Source of the DNA: Notolepis coatsorum
Lineage: Eukaryota; Chordata; Actinopteri; Aulopiformes; Paralepididae
Assembly: GCA_963971535.1 (NCBI GenBank)
Contig: OZ020585.1
Span: 153,762,103 to 153,826,102 of the forward strand
DNA length: 64,000 bases
Reading direction: 5' to 3'
Shown here: piece by piece, positions 1 through 10,640 of the stretch
How the letters are laid out: each line of letters opens with the position of its first letter
How positions within the stretch are numbered: position 1 is the stretch's first letter
Notes under the pieces: model-generated
Database searches by the model: none
What the model was told of the DNA's origin: nothing
The model's input: the letters and a program-made list of their open reading frames with translations, nothing else
Position numbers and translations under genes: made by a program

Positions 1-143
1 ATTATTTGGGTAGAACACACATATTTTGAATGCCTTCGGCAAGTTTTTTTTTTTAGCCATTTTAATCTAGATTAATCTAGATTAAATCCAGGATTGCAGA
101 TAGATTAATCTAGATTAAAAAAATGTATCTATGCCCACCTCTA
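1..143 (-). mobile_element. Terminal part of a non-autonomous hAT-like element
   Basis: This AT-rich stretch contains several copies of the palindrome attaatctagattaa and ends on the plus strand in tgcccacctcta. Read on the minus strand it begins tagaggtgggcatag, the start style of short hAT-like elements common in fish. It abuts the copia gag/protease frame that resumes at 148, so it probably inserted into that element. The other end lies outside the window, so neither its length nor its target-site duplication can be checked. Confidence 0.45.
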
Positions 144-147
144 ATTT

Positions 148-1894
148 TTACCTTCCATGAAGAACACTCTGGCACCGTTCGCAGAAGCAGCTATTACAGA
201 GAATAGTCCTGTCGTTGATGACGTGGCACGACGCACCTGTGTCCACGATCAGTCCCTTCCTTTGGGCATGTTGCAGCTGTGTTGGCCTGGTGACGTACGG
301 CGTCTGCGCCTTGGGGATGAAACCGTCTCGTTCCGCTACTCTCCAGTCGTCGCCTCGTTCCGTCTCACGCCGACCATCGCTGCCATCTTGTTCATGTGCG
401 TGTCGCGTGCCCTGGTCGCGTTTCTTCATGCACGCTCTGCCTGCGTGCCGTGTGGATCTGCAGGAGCCACACCAGACAGTCCTCGTGCAGTTACTTCTCC
501 GATGGCCTTTTTCTCCGCATCGCCAACACGCCAGCTCCGTCATGGTCCTGGTCCTCTGCCTTGGCGTCGCCCTTTAGCACCCTCTCTCCCGCCTCCGCGG
601 CGGCTGGGTGGGTATCTTCTGAGGCCTCGAAGTTCCTTAACTTAGCCTTGAACTGTCCCAGCGTCATGTCCGTTGAACCGTGTATTACCAGGAGTGTGAA
701 CGGTTTGTACAGCTCCGGTAGTCCTCTCATCATCATCGCCATCATTAGCCCATCGCTTGGTGCTTCTCCGGCACTCCTCAATGGCGTCGTGATCTGCTCC
801 GCTCTGTTGACGTATTCGGTCACAGTCTCGGTTTGCCCCTTCCTCAGGGTCGTCAGTGCTATGTAGAGGGCCATGACTCTGGGTCTTCCTCGCCCTATGT
901 AATGCTCTCTCAATACCTCCAGGCTTTCTCTGCCTCGGTCTTTAGTGTTGCGGAATATCAGCTCCGGTAGTCCTCTCATCATCATCGCCATCATTAGCCC
1001 ATCACTTGGTGCTTCTCCGGCACTCCTCAATGGCGTCGTGATCTGCTCCGCTCTGTAGACGTATTCGGTCACAGTCTCGGTTTGCCCCTTCCTCAGGGTC
1101 GTCAGTGCTATGTAGAGGGCCATGACTCTGGGTCTTCCTCGCCCTATGTAATGCTCTCTCAATACCTCCAGGCTTTCTCTGCCTCGGTCTTTAGTGTTGC
1201 GGAATATCAGCTCCGGTAGTCCTCTCATCATCATCGCCATCATTAGCCCATCACTTGGTGCTTCTCCGGCACTCCTCAATGGCGTCGTGATCTGCTCCGC
1301 TCTGTAGACGTATTCGGTCACAGTCTCGGTTTGCCCCTTCCTCAGGGTCGTCAGTGCTATGTAGAGGGCCATGACTCTGGGTCTTCCTCGCCCTATGTAA
1401 TGCTCTCTCAATACCTCCAGGCTTTCTCTGCCTCGGTCTTTAGTGTTGCGGAATATCAGCCCCAGGCTGGTGTCCTAGAGCAGCGGCGCAAACTCACAGT
1501 ATGCGTCTGCGTTACGCTGGTCTTCCAGGGCTTGCTCTTCCGCCATCAGTTCTCCCATGGGGGCTGCCAGGATCGTCTCCTTCAGTCCTGCACCGTGCAT
1601 GCAGCATAGCATGCGCTCTTCCCAGAGCTCGTAGTTCTCTGCTTTTCCATTGAATGAGGGCCATTTGTTCCTCCCTCTGGCCGCCACATGTTCTAAGATG
1701 GGGTTCTCCCCCTCGCCTCCGTTGTGTTCAGCAGGCGCCACGCTTTCTAAGGCGGGGTTCTCCCTCTCGCCTCCGTTGTGCTCAGCATGCTCCATCTCCC
1801 CCGGTGCCGCCTCCTCGGGGCTCTTGGCTGCTGCCTTCCAGTGACTCCCGGCTGCTACCTTCTTGACTCTCCTGTGAGGCTTCTTGGCTTTCAT
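148..1894 (-). pseudogene. Ty1/copia-type gag and start of protease, degenerate
   Basis: This is the 5' half of a copia-type polyprotein read on the minus strand from an ATG at 1894. The N-terminal part (1475-1894) carries a gag motif, WPSFNGKAENYELWEERM. An in-frame TAG at 1475-1477 then interrupts it. The frame continues from about 1470 to 491 through an 83-residue segment present three times. A frameshift near 545 moves the reading into a frame with a CCHC zinc knuckle (CWRCGEKGHRRSNC) and the protease motif VDTGASCHVIND, typical of copia proteases. The frame is lost at 148, where a hAT-like element abuts. Integrase, reverse transcriptase and RNase H are absent. The copy is dead. Gag would package the element RNA and the protease would cut the polyprotein. 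Confidence 0.85.
711..1457 (-). repeat. Three tandem copies of a 249-bp segment in copia gag
   Basis: The block starting agctccggta recurs at 711, 960 and 1209, exactly 249 bp apart. That is 83 codons, so the gag frame stays open through all three copies. The copies differ at only a few sites, such as gcttgg versus acttgg. This points to recent unequal exchange or replication slippage inside the gag domain. Confidence 0.9.
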
Positions 1895-2025
1895 GTTCTC
1901 CGTTGGTGGTAGGCGTAGCTTTAGCTCTTGTTGGCGTAGCGTCTAGCCACGCGGTGCTTCCGGCGCTAACCTAGCCTATACTTCAGCTAAGCTTGCTACC
2001 CTTATTATTTCGCCCTGGGTGTTAT

Positions 2026-2039
2026 CTGGGCCCATAACC
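2026..2039 (-). other. Copia primer-binding site matching initiator tRNA-Met anticodon arm
   Basis: The plus strand reads ctgggcccataacc directly next to the LTR. This is identical to the anticodon arm of animal initiator tRNA-Met. On the minus (element) strand it is therefore complementary to the inside of that tRNA. Copia-type elements are known to prime from a cleaved half of initiator tRNA-Met, which fits the gag assignment. Confidence 0.8.
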
Positions 2040-2304
2040 TGTTAACAGAATTCGGCTATAGGGCGACAATAATGTGGTCAAGAGGCATGATTTCTATCTT
2101 GAGCCTTAACCGCCGTTGTTTATTATTCACATGGCAGAGCAGTAACACTACACGTCTCCTCTCACTGAGAGGCTGGAGGGAAGAGAAAGAAGTGGGAGGA
2201 GACATCTCTATTTATACTCGCCACCTGGTGGTGTTCCTGAGTGTCACCGCCTAGAGCGCCCTCTAGTGGAAACAGTTATATATGCAGTTAGACAGTTACT
2301 AACA
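2040..2304 (-). mobile_element. 5' LTR of the copia element
   Basis: This 265-bp sequence begins tgttaaca and ends aaca on the plus strand, so it has TG...CA ends in element orientation. It lies directly against the primer-binding site, upstream of gag. The partner LTR is not in the window, so the target duplication cannot be confirmed. Confidence 0.7.
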
Positions 2305-3189
2305 ATCCTACACAGGATCTCTGCCTTCAACATGTGACATACAGTTCAGTTCAGCTCAATTAACCTCTTCCACCCATGTGGTCCATCGGCGGACCGCAAA
2401 TTACATCACGTCATAAATCAATCTCTCCAGACTGTTTGACAAAAGTAGCGTTTTATTTTTCAAACGTATTCATGTATAAACATCATAACCATGTCACAAC
2501 AGCAGTTATAATGTATATTAGCATCAATACGTTAGTTTACCAATAGGTTAAAGTGTTATTAGATAGATTTTCCTTTTCGTTTTGGTGTTGTTTACTTTGC
2601 GAAATTCGACCGTTTTGGAAAATTTAAACGTCGGGAATTGTAGTTTTTTTTCCCAGACATTTTGTAGAGGACACAGAGAGCTTTCGATGAGCGTTGGAAT
2701 AATCTCTTATTACTCGGGATAATAAACCACAAAACTTAACGTTATTGGTATATATTGAAGCGCAGTTAGTTTCTCTTCCCTATTTTTAGCATGTAGCAAC
2801 AATTAGATTTGAAATTAGTTTCAAAATGGTTGCACCCTGGCACAAATAAAAAGCTACTGTACACACAGTAGATTTCATTAACTGTTCTTATGCACGCCTG
2901 GTGATACTAAATCCAAATAGAACTCTGGCATTTGAAATATAAGATTTGGCACAATCCATAAATGTGCGAATTGGCGATAATAAGGTAATTTATAAGCCTG
3001 CTATTCTATATTCTATAATAATATTTCAAATTGCATTGGTCCGGATGGGAGAATTCAGTACTGTATCTACAAAACCTTATGTTTAATCATCTTCCCTTTA
3101 TTCATCGCCTTAGATATTTTGTACACACATTATCTCAAGAAGGTACTGAAGGAGATCAGTGGCAGTTTTTCATGTCTGGTCATTCCTAG
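2305..3189. other. Non-coding stretch without a recognisable gene
   Basis: No convincing reading frame is present. The segment starting ttaacctcttccaccc near 2358 resembles a TTAA-bounded DNA element end, but I could not find its partner end. Confidence 0.4.
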
Positions 3190-3891
3190 TGTAGACACCT
3201 GAATATGTCTGACAATAATTCAATGTGTCTAACTGTCATAATCTGAACTATCTGGACACAGACAATACTCTGCCACCCTCTGGCGCTCTGTTTGCGGTAC
3301 TGCAGGAGTGCCTACTCTGGAGATTATTGAATGTGTGTATTAATGTGTTCCCCTTGTATTTGTTATCGGTCCTGTGTGCTCCCCAGTATGTTCAGATGTC
3401 TGCCTATTAGTCTAGTGTCCTTGTATTCATTGTATTATGTGTTCCTATTATCCCTGTTATTGTTAGTGTCTAGTCTTGTCCCCTCTGTGTATTCATGTTC
3501 CTGTGTGTATCCATATTCATGTTCCTCTCTTCCCCAGCTGTTCCTGTTTAGTAATCAGTGTGATTAGTCCTCCTATATATTCTGTGCTGTCCTGTTACTT
3601 CCCTGTCGGTTTGTAAACGTATCTTGTGTCGTCCGTTGTTGTCAGAACATTATTATACCATTGTGGTTGTGATTCAGCACCCTTCCGTGTTGTCTCTAAT
3701 TCGTACCCTTTGTTATATAATCATTATCTGCCAGCTCAGGCTGTGGTACTCGTCTTTATTGTTTTGTTGTTGTAGTTGTACTCCAAAGAAGTGAAGTAAA
3801 GCCTCTTCTCAACTACACCCCGCTTGTGTCCTGCCTCTCTCTCATTCCTGTATTGCGCCTGGGTCCACACACCAACAACCAGATTCTTACA
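3190..3891 (+). mobile_element. Probable LTR of a Ty3/gypsy-like element
   Basis: The block runs from tgtagacacc to gattcttaca, so it has TG...CA ends. It is non-coding, lies just upstream of a gag-position reading frame, and is followed by ttggacccagc at about 3916, which looks like a primer-binding site. No second LTR is visible, so the boundaries are provisional. Confidence 0.4.
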
Positions 3892-4008
3892 GAACAAACC
3901 GACCCTAAATTGGACCCAGCAAGCAGGACGAGGGAGAACTGGCACAACCTCCTCCACCGGCCCCACTTCCAGCGCGACCGCCGCGGCCAGCGCCGTCTCT
4001 ATCTCAGA

Positions 4009-5220
4009 ATGACACAACCAGACCTGGATTCAGCGGACTACGGAAGAGACCAAGCGAACGACGTATTGCTCACCATGGAGCGCTTCTTCCAGGGAGATTT
4101 CTGCTCTTCATCCACGTGGGAGAGGATGCAGCTACACGCGCTGCTCTCCGGTGCAAGCGAGACGTGCGGCGCAGAGCAGGCTCCACTGCTCGCGGAATAC
4201 GACCGCCTGCTGGGAATGGTTATTCGTGCGCTCTGGTCCCCTGCTCCCAACGAAGCCATGGCTACCAGCACGCCTTCCTCCACAAGTAAGGTCTCTACTG
4301 CCACTGCAGCAGTTAGCGTTGGTCCCGCAGCCTTCACTGCCCAGGCCGTTAGCCCAGCCATTAGCATAGCCGTTAGCCTAGGCTCCCCAGCTGGTACTGC
4401 TAACCCCGGCTCCGTTAACCCAGTCCATGCTACTAGCACAGCCGTTAGCCTAGCTTCCACAGCTAGTGCTGCTAGCGTAGCTCGCGCTGTGCGTAGGTCT
4501 CGGAGAGCTGGTAGTGCTAGAAAGGCTAGCTTAGCCCCACCTGCCAGACCACTGGTGGTTAGCACCTCAGCTAGTCCTGCTAGCATAGGCCCCGCGGTCC
4601 TCACTGCCCCGGCAGCTAGCACAAGCCCAGTAGCTAGTACTGTCCCGGTAGCAGTTAGCACCTCAGCTAGTCCCACTAGCATAGGCCCCACGGTCCTCAC
4701 TGCCCTGGCAGCTAGCACAAGCCCAGTAGCTAGTACTGTCCCTGTAGCAGTTAGCACCTCAGCTAGTCTTACTAGCATAGGCCCTGCGGTCCTCACTGCC
4801 CCGGCAGCTAGCACAAGCCCAGTAGCTAGTACGGCCCCTGTAGCAGTTAGCACCTCAGCTAGTCTTACTAGCATAGGCCCTGCGGCCCTCACTGCCCCGG
4901 CAGCTAGCACAAGCCCAGTAGCTAGTACTGTCCCGGTAGCAGTTAGCACATCAGCTAGTCCTACTAGCATAGGCCCTGCGGCCCTCACTGTCCCGGCAGC
5001 TAGCACAAGCCCAGTAGCTAGTACGGCCCCTGTAGCAGTTAGCACCACAGCTAGTCTTACTAGCATAGGCCCCACGGCCCTCACTGCCCCGGCAGCTAGC
5101 ACAAGCCCAGTAACTAGTACTGTCCCTGTAGCAGTTAGCACCTCAGCTAGTCCTACTAGCATAGGCCCTGTGGCCCTCACTGACCCGGTAGCTAGCACAA
5201 GCCCAGTTGTTGTAACTTAA
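4009..5220 (+). pseudogene. 5' part of an Ala/Ser/Thr/Val-rich repeat protein, cut by a solo LTR
   Basis: This frame starts at ATG 4009, about 120 bp after the probable LTR, in the position of gag. The first 85 or so residues (MTQPDLDSADYG...) are non-repetitive, acidic to mixed, and match no family I know. A low-complexity region follows, dominated by A, S, T, V and P, with six copies of a 32-residue unit (4615-5190). The last few codons and the stop belong to a solo LTR that entered at 5208. The upstream frame and the frame that resumes at 5554 are in the same phase, so before the insertion this was one open frame of about 960 codons. I do not know its function. A repeat-expanded gag-like protein is the simplest guess. 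Confidence 0.55.
4615..5190 (+). repeat. Six tandem 96-bp coding repeats
   Basis: Units start gctagcacaagcccagtagc at 4615, 4711, 4807, 4903, 4999 and 5095, with a partial seventh from 5191. Each encodes 32 residues. The palindrome gctagc recurs throughout. Confidence 0.9.
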
Positions 5221-5553
5221 TAGCCAGGTTAATGATTATGAGTTATATTACATATATGTTAATATCGATTATTGTTTACCTTTGAAAGAAGAAGTGGAAG
5301 AGTGTTTGTTTATTCTAGTCAGAGATACTATTATTTACATTAGTCACCACATTAGTAGAAATACAAGTCCCAGGATGCATTGCACCTGCTACCAGCTGCG
5401 TAATTTTAGGTGATTGACAGAGAGGGTTTTATGAATGAACCTGATGAGAACTCAACTGTAATGTAACGTGCGCTGAAGATTCTATATAAAGTACAACCTA
5501 TTGGAATCCGACGTATTGGACAATCTATTCTTTTGGAAAGTAGTTTTTCTACA
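5208..5553 (+). mobile_element. Solo LTR with 5-bp target duplication ccagt
   Basis: The 346-bp insert begins tgttgtaact, ends tttttctaca, and is flanked by ccagt at 5203-5207 and 5554-5558. A TATA-like tatataaa lies at 5483-5490, which suggests plus orientation. A solo LTR forms when the two LTRs of an inserted element recombine and lose the internal part. Removing the insert and one target copy leaves the host reading frame in phase. Confidence 0.8.
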
Positions 5554-7242
5554 CCAGTAGCTAGTACTGCTTCTGCAGCAGTTAGCCTAGGCTCTGCAGC
5601 CTTCACTGCCCAGGCTGTTAACACTGCCCAGACAGCCAGCTCAGGCCCTATAGCTAACAAGGCCTCTGATGCTGGGACCGCCCCGTTGGCCGGCAAGGCC
5701 CCTGTGGTTAGCTTAGCCCCTGTAGCCAATGTAGCTTTGGCAGCTACCCCCTTAGCTCTCTCAACAGACACAGGCCCCATAGCTAACAAAGCCTCCGATG
5801 CTGGGACCGCCTCGTCGGCCGGCAAGGCCCCTGTGGTTAGCCTAGCTCCCGTAGCTTGCACTGCTAGCAGAACCTCTGCCCCCACAGCTAAGTCAAGGTT
5901 TTATTCTGTTAGGAGGCTCAGGGTAGGCTTATTCTCTACCACTAGCTTACTCCCTCTTGCTACTGCTAGCGAGGCTTATGCAACTGGCAGAACATTTGGT
6001 GATAGAGCAGCCTCTGCAGTAGCTACCTACCTAGCTGCCCTCGCGTGCACAGGCCCTATAGCTAACGTAGCCCCAGATGCTGGGACCGCCCCTTCGGCCG
6101 GCATGGCCTCCGTGGTTAGCACAGCCCCTGCCGCTAGTGTAGCCTTGGTAGCTACCACCTCAGTCCAGTCCGCTAGAGCCCCGTCTGCTAGCGTAGCATG
6201 CACTTCTAGCAGGTCTCAGAAGGCTAGCAAAGCTAAGAAGACTAGCATAGTCCTTCCTGCTAGTGTAGCATCTACAGCTAGCACATCCCCCACTGCTAGC
6301 AGACTCTCTGCAGCTAGTACTGCTCCTGCACTTAGCTCAGCCCCTGCTAGAGTACTCCAGGTTGCCTATGTAGCCTCTACCACCAGCATGTCTCCCACTG
6401 CTAGGACTGCCCCTTCAGCTAGCAAGGTCAGTTTCCCCACTGCTAGGACTGCCCCTTCAGCTAGCAAGGTCAGTCTCCCCGCTGCTAGGACTGCCTCTTC
6501 AGCTAGCAAGGTCAGTTTCCCCACTGCTAGGACTGCCCCTTCAGCTAGCAAGGTCAGTTTCCCCACTGCTAGGACTGCCCCTTCAGCTAGCAAGGTCAGT
6601 CTCCCCGCTGCTAGGACTGCCCCTTCGGCTAGCAAGGTCAGTCTCCCCGCTGCTAGGACTGCCTCTTCAGCTAGCAAGGTCAGTTTCCCCGCTGCTAGGA
6701 CTGCCCCTTCAGCTAGCAAGGTCAGTCTCCCCGCTGCTAAGACTGCCCCTTCAGCTAGCAAGGTCAGTTTCCCGGGAGCCGCCCCGTCGGCTAACCCCTC
6801 TGTCTCGTCCGCTAGAGCCCCTGCTGCTAGCCACCTAGTCCTGTCCGCTAGAGTCCCTACTGCTAGCGCCTTAGCCCCGCCGGCTGGTGTAACCCTAGCA
6901 GCTAGCACAGGCCCGGCAGCTAGCATATTCCAGGTAGCTAACCCAGTTTCTACTGCCAGTTTAGCCCCTGTTAGGGCAACTCTAGCTGTCCCTGTTCCTC
7001 CTCCGGCTCCCGGGGAGACCCCGACGTCTGGTCCGGGTCATGCTCCTGTCCCCGGGGAGTCTCCTGCCTCCGGCTCCTCGTCTGGTCCAGCCCGACGCCG
7101 TGGTCCACGCCGTGGGCTCAGGGCGCGGCGCCGACGGAGGAACTTCCTCTTCATCGTTTTCCAGAGAGGGAAGAGGACGCACGGAGCTGGAGCTCCGGAC
7201 ATCAAGCACGTGAGATATAGACCCAGTTACAAAGCGGGTTAG
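5554..7242 (+). pseudogene. 3' part of the Ala/Ser/Thr-rich repeat protein
   Basis: This continues the frame interrupted at 5208. It remains rich in A, S, T and P, with irregular repeats up to about 6390 and nine copies of a 14-residue unit at 6397-6774. A proline/glycine-rich stretch follows, then a strongly basic tail (RRRGPRRGLRARRRRRN) near 7090-7145. The stop is at 7240-7242. The basic C-terminus could bind nucleic acid, as in gag proteins without zinc knuckles, but that is inference. I see no zinc knuckle, protease or reverse transcriptase, and no signal peptide or membrane segment. Confidence 0.5.
6397..6774 (+). repeat. Nine tandem 42-bp coding repeats
   Basis: Each unit encodes 14 residues of the type TARTAPSASKVSFP. 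The variants are T/A at position 1, P/S at position 6 and F/L at position 13. The nine units are exact in length. Confidence 0.9.
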
Positions 7243-8089
7243 TAATGAGTACGCAACAGCTTAGCTTTTAGTTAATGCGGAAGAGACATTGTGAACGAAG
7301 AAGCAGACGAGCTACTGCCGAAGAGTGTGGTAGATATTGCCCACATTGCGTTTTAGCTGAAGTATATGCGTCATGACAGGGGGTTCACCACGACCTACAG
7401 CTTAGCTTCAGTTAGGCTAGCACCACAGTTTAGCCCACGTGTCGCCCCACCCCTTCAGCCCAGCAGCGGACGTCACTACACTGCACGATCCTCCAGCCCC
7501 TCCGAGCCGTTACCCCAACGTCTACCCAGCCCCGCTACCTGCTATCACGGGACCTCTCAACGGCCATCTCACCACACGGACGGTTGGTGGTGGGAGCAGG
7601 TCCGCCATTTGGTTAAGTACAGCAAGCGCTCCGAGTGCTGAAACTTTATCGGTAGACATTCTCTCTGTGCGGCGCAGGCTCTTTAAGGGCGAAGAGAAGC
7701 AGTGCTTTGAACTGATGCAGGTAACAGTGTTTAGGGGCGCCCCAACCTTTATTATTTTGGGGAAAAGCCAGCTATAGATAGGACTTTTATTTGCAACGTG
7801 GGCCCACTGTCATTTTGGTTGAGTGTAATCATAATGTGTGTTCTTTTACAAAAATCCCATTGAATAACTCCTTTATCCCTCTCCCTCCCCTCTCTCCCCA
7901 CCTACGGAGAAGCGAAGCAGTAGATAACCCTTAAAGGGAAGAGGTTATTACTGTGTCTAGCCCAGTGTGTGAAGAACTTTAGTCTGCATTGTAGAGCGAG
8001 AGCACTAGGTGCCCAGTGTGAGAATAACTTTCATCCATGTGTAATTATTTGTAATGTGCATCAGACTTCCAGTAAAGCACAGTTTAATG
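7243..8089 (+). other. Untranslated or decayed region after the repeat frame
   Basis: A short Ser/Pro-rich frame at 7366-7641 resembles the upstream protein in composition. Otherwise I see no coding region, second LTR or polypurine tract. Confidence 0.4.
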
Positions 8090-9127
8090 CAGGGGTCTCA
8101 AACTCAATTTATCTGGGGGCCGCTGGAGGTCTGGGTGAGGCTGGGCCGCATCAAATATTCCACAAAAAAAGGGTTTCAAGTATTCAAAAAAAAAGTACAA
8201 CTGATCCAATCTTCTCAATCTTTAGCAATAACATTTCAGAACATGAACAGTTCTTCAGAACATAAACAGTTCTTTCTTCAGGCTTCTCAGTGGTGTCAGT
8301 GGACTCATCCACAGCTATGGAAATGCACTGTGCATTTTTTTTATTCTATCACAAAGCTGTTTATAAAAAAAATTGGTAAAAACCATATTATGCGTTTTCA
8401 TCAATAAATAAATGCCCCACATTTTTTTATAGATTGGGGGCCCACAAATTGATTCTTTCATGGGGCCCAGAATCTCCAGCTACGCCCCTGGCTGGGACTC
8501 AGGAATCCTGAGTCCGGATGAACGCATATTTTCCCTTTGAATTGCAGTCGACTTTTCTTTTACTGACCATCTTTGAAAATGCCATATTTTTCTGCTGGCT
8601 GCCTGCTGGCGAAAATAGGCTAATAGCTACATTTATCTCACAGAGATAAAACTGGGAGCGAGTTTACTGTAGATGCCAACTCTGCTCCGACTTGAACTGA
8701 AAGAGAGATACGTCATGCAGTCCGTGAAGACCCGCCCTACTCCCCTACTCTGCCTCTGATTCGCAGACTGTGGGTGAGGGGGAAAAACGCTGACGGGACG
8801 CGTATGTGATTGGACCAGACTCGTACACAGACAGACAGTGGCAGTGCCGCCGGACATGCAGAGCACTGCTCGCAGAGGAGAGAGATAGCGAGGATGCATT
8901 TTCTTCCACTTTACTTGATATCACTCCGGAATCACGTTTCAACCAAGTCACTAACATAACGTTGCTGTCATGAGCCTGCAAGTGATAAAATAAATAAAAC
9001 TTCCAACTCTCGCGCAACGACTCGGCAAACAGTAGTGCGCGGGCCGCATTAACACTACACTTTGATGTCCAGTAGGGGGCCGCAAAATATCATCCCGCGG
9101 GCCGCAATTGGCCCGCGGGCCGCGAGT
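8090..9127. mobile_element. Non-autonomous hAT element, right tip missing
   Basis: The left end caggggtctcaaactc and the right-hand gggccgc-rich sequence (9040-9127) match the termini of widespread hAT elements of this type. The right tip is missing after ggccgcgagt, so no 8-bp duplication can be shown. No transposase frame is present. A fragment of a different hAT family sits inside at 8374-8491. Confidence 0.6.
8374..8491 (+). mobile_element. Right-end fragment of the hAT family seen at 46819-47333
   Basis: The stretch from ggtaaaaaccatattatgcg to agctacgcccctg matches the right 140 bp of the complete copy at 46819-47333. The left part is missing. Confidence 0.7.
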
Positions 9128-9451
9128 ATTGTATTGGGGGAAGTGTGGGTGTGTGGGGAGCTACTGCTGATCGCCCTGGAGGGCAAGAAGGACCAGCGCA
9201 CCATCCCTAGGTTAGTGAATCCTAGGCCCCATCCACTCCCGCTGCTCGACCTCCACTTCAACATTCCTGGCCTACAGTCGGGGACTCAGCTGGACCCAGC
9301 TCTGCTGCGTTCTCACTACCAGGTGGCCGTGTACATCCACTCCCATAAAGCAGGGATAATCCACCCTCCTACATTAGCATGCTGTTATTCACTGTCAAAG
9401 ATGCAAAGAAAAATCATAATTCATATTCTCCTTTGTTTCATCACAATTTAA
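9128..9451 (+). other. Possible coding remnant of unknown origin
   Basis: A frame open through 9128-9451 reads like ordinary protein over about 75 residues (for example LPLLDLHFNIPGLQ) and is not repetitive. It has no start of its own after the hAT boundary, and I cannot assign a family. It could be chance. Confidence 0.2.
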
Positions 9452-9580
9452 GCAAGCCTAGTAATAGACACAATATTTCTGACATTGGCAATACATTCAT
9501 ACATTCATTCATCCATAGATGTCCCTAGATACCAAGAATATGCAAATAGACCTTGTAGAGGTCGAGCAATATTCCATTTA
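9410..9580 (+). repeat. Dispersed repeat, inverted relative to 51575-51745
   Basis: The sequence including tccatagatgtccctagata and cacaatatttctgacattgg recurs in reverse orientation near 51.6 kb with moderate divergence. Its class is unknown. Confidence 0.55.
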
Positions 9581-10461
9581 CTTATGTATTTTAGGCGGAT
9601 TTTCAGAAAATAGGGCTCCGGGCTTAAGAGGTTATTAACCCTCTTAAACGTTTCCTTAGTGATTTGTATGCGTCAGTGATTAAAGGTGAGAAACTCGTGT
9701 TTTTCAATTGTAGAGCAATTTGATCTCCTTAACATGCATACCTTTCTGTATTTCCTAGATAATTTTTGTAACTATTGATGAACCATGCCATGCGCTAGCT
9801 TAACTTGATAGTTTGGGTTACATTATAACCATGGTCCTCTGAATTGATGCGCCATGACATGCGCTTGTTTAAATTGCGAGTGGGTGTAATGTAGGCTACA
9901 TTTATAGCCTCTGAATACCACATTCATCCATCATTCATCATTTCTTTATTCCTATGAATGGAGAGCTGTTTCAACAGATCTGTCTGTACAATTATAATTG
10001 TATACAGTGTACTCAGCTAACTCACTACACAGCCAGCATTAGCTGAAATATTAGCTGAAATATGCTGAAAAAGCTAACTGCTTTTTCCTATAGCTAAATG
10101 CTTACAATAACCACAACACAAGATACCAGAGGGGTTCATGAATGCTTTGAATACTAACAGACACAAGATAGGGATGATATATGACCCGCTAGCAAGTGTA
10201 ACCAAACAACGTTCACATCCCACAACCAGCTGCGCCTATACATAATGTTAATTTGCCATGGGTCTGGGCTCTTTCGCGCTTGTTTATCAAAGGAACGCAT
10301 TTAGAAATGCATTACGGTTGGAGGATAAGAGTGGAATGTTAAAAAGGAGCGATTACTGCAACATTGTAGCATAACATTGTGCATACAGAAGCGCAGATGT
10401 TTTTTAAAGTCCTTGATGCGTTTGGCCCATACAGGGATCAAACCTGTATGGAATTACTTCC
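9581..10461. other. Non-coding, no recognised feature
   Basis: AT-rich sequence without a convincing reading frame or repeat boundary. Confidence 0.4.
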
Positions 10462-10640
10462 TAGCAAGCCAAGAGTCAAGAGTCACTTTATTGTCCCATC
10501 AGCTAGGAAATTTGTCTTGGGCTTACACCCACTACAGCCACAGATACATACATACAGACATGACACAACGCAACTGACTCCAAACAATACACAGTATAAA
10601 ATATACAGTAAAGTACCTGCACAGCAGGATGTCTGGCAAC
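10462..10640 (-). mobile_element. LINE/SINE 3'-end-like fragment
   Basis: The motif agagtcaagagtcactttat is the style in which fish LINE/SINE 3' ends appear when read from the opposite strand. No coding part accompanies it. Confidence 0.3.

Noticed and set aside
4038..5198. 386-residue reading frame on the minus strand
   Set aside because: Antisense shadow of the coding repeats. The plus-strand frame continues beyond the repeats into unique sequence, the antisense does not.
6366..6926. 186-residue reading frame on the minus strand
   Set aside because: Antisense shadow of the 42-bp repeats.
4009..7242. Antifreeze glycoprotein-like gene because of Ala/Thr/Ser repeats
   Set aside because: There is no Thr-Ala-Ala tripeptide array, no signal peptide and no cleavage spacers. 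The context is an LTR element.
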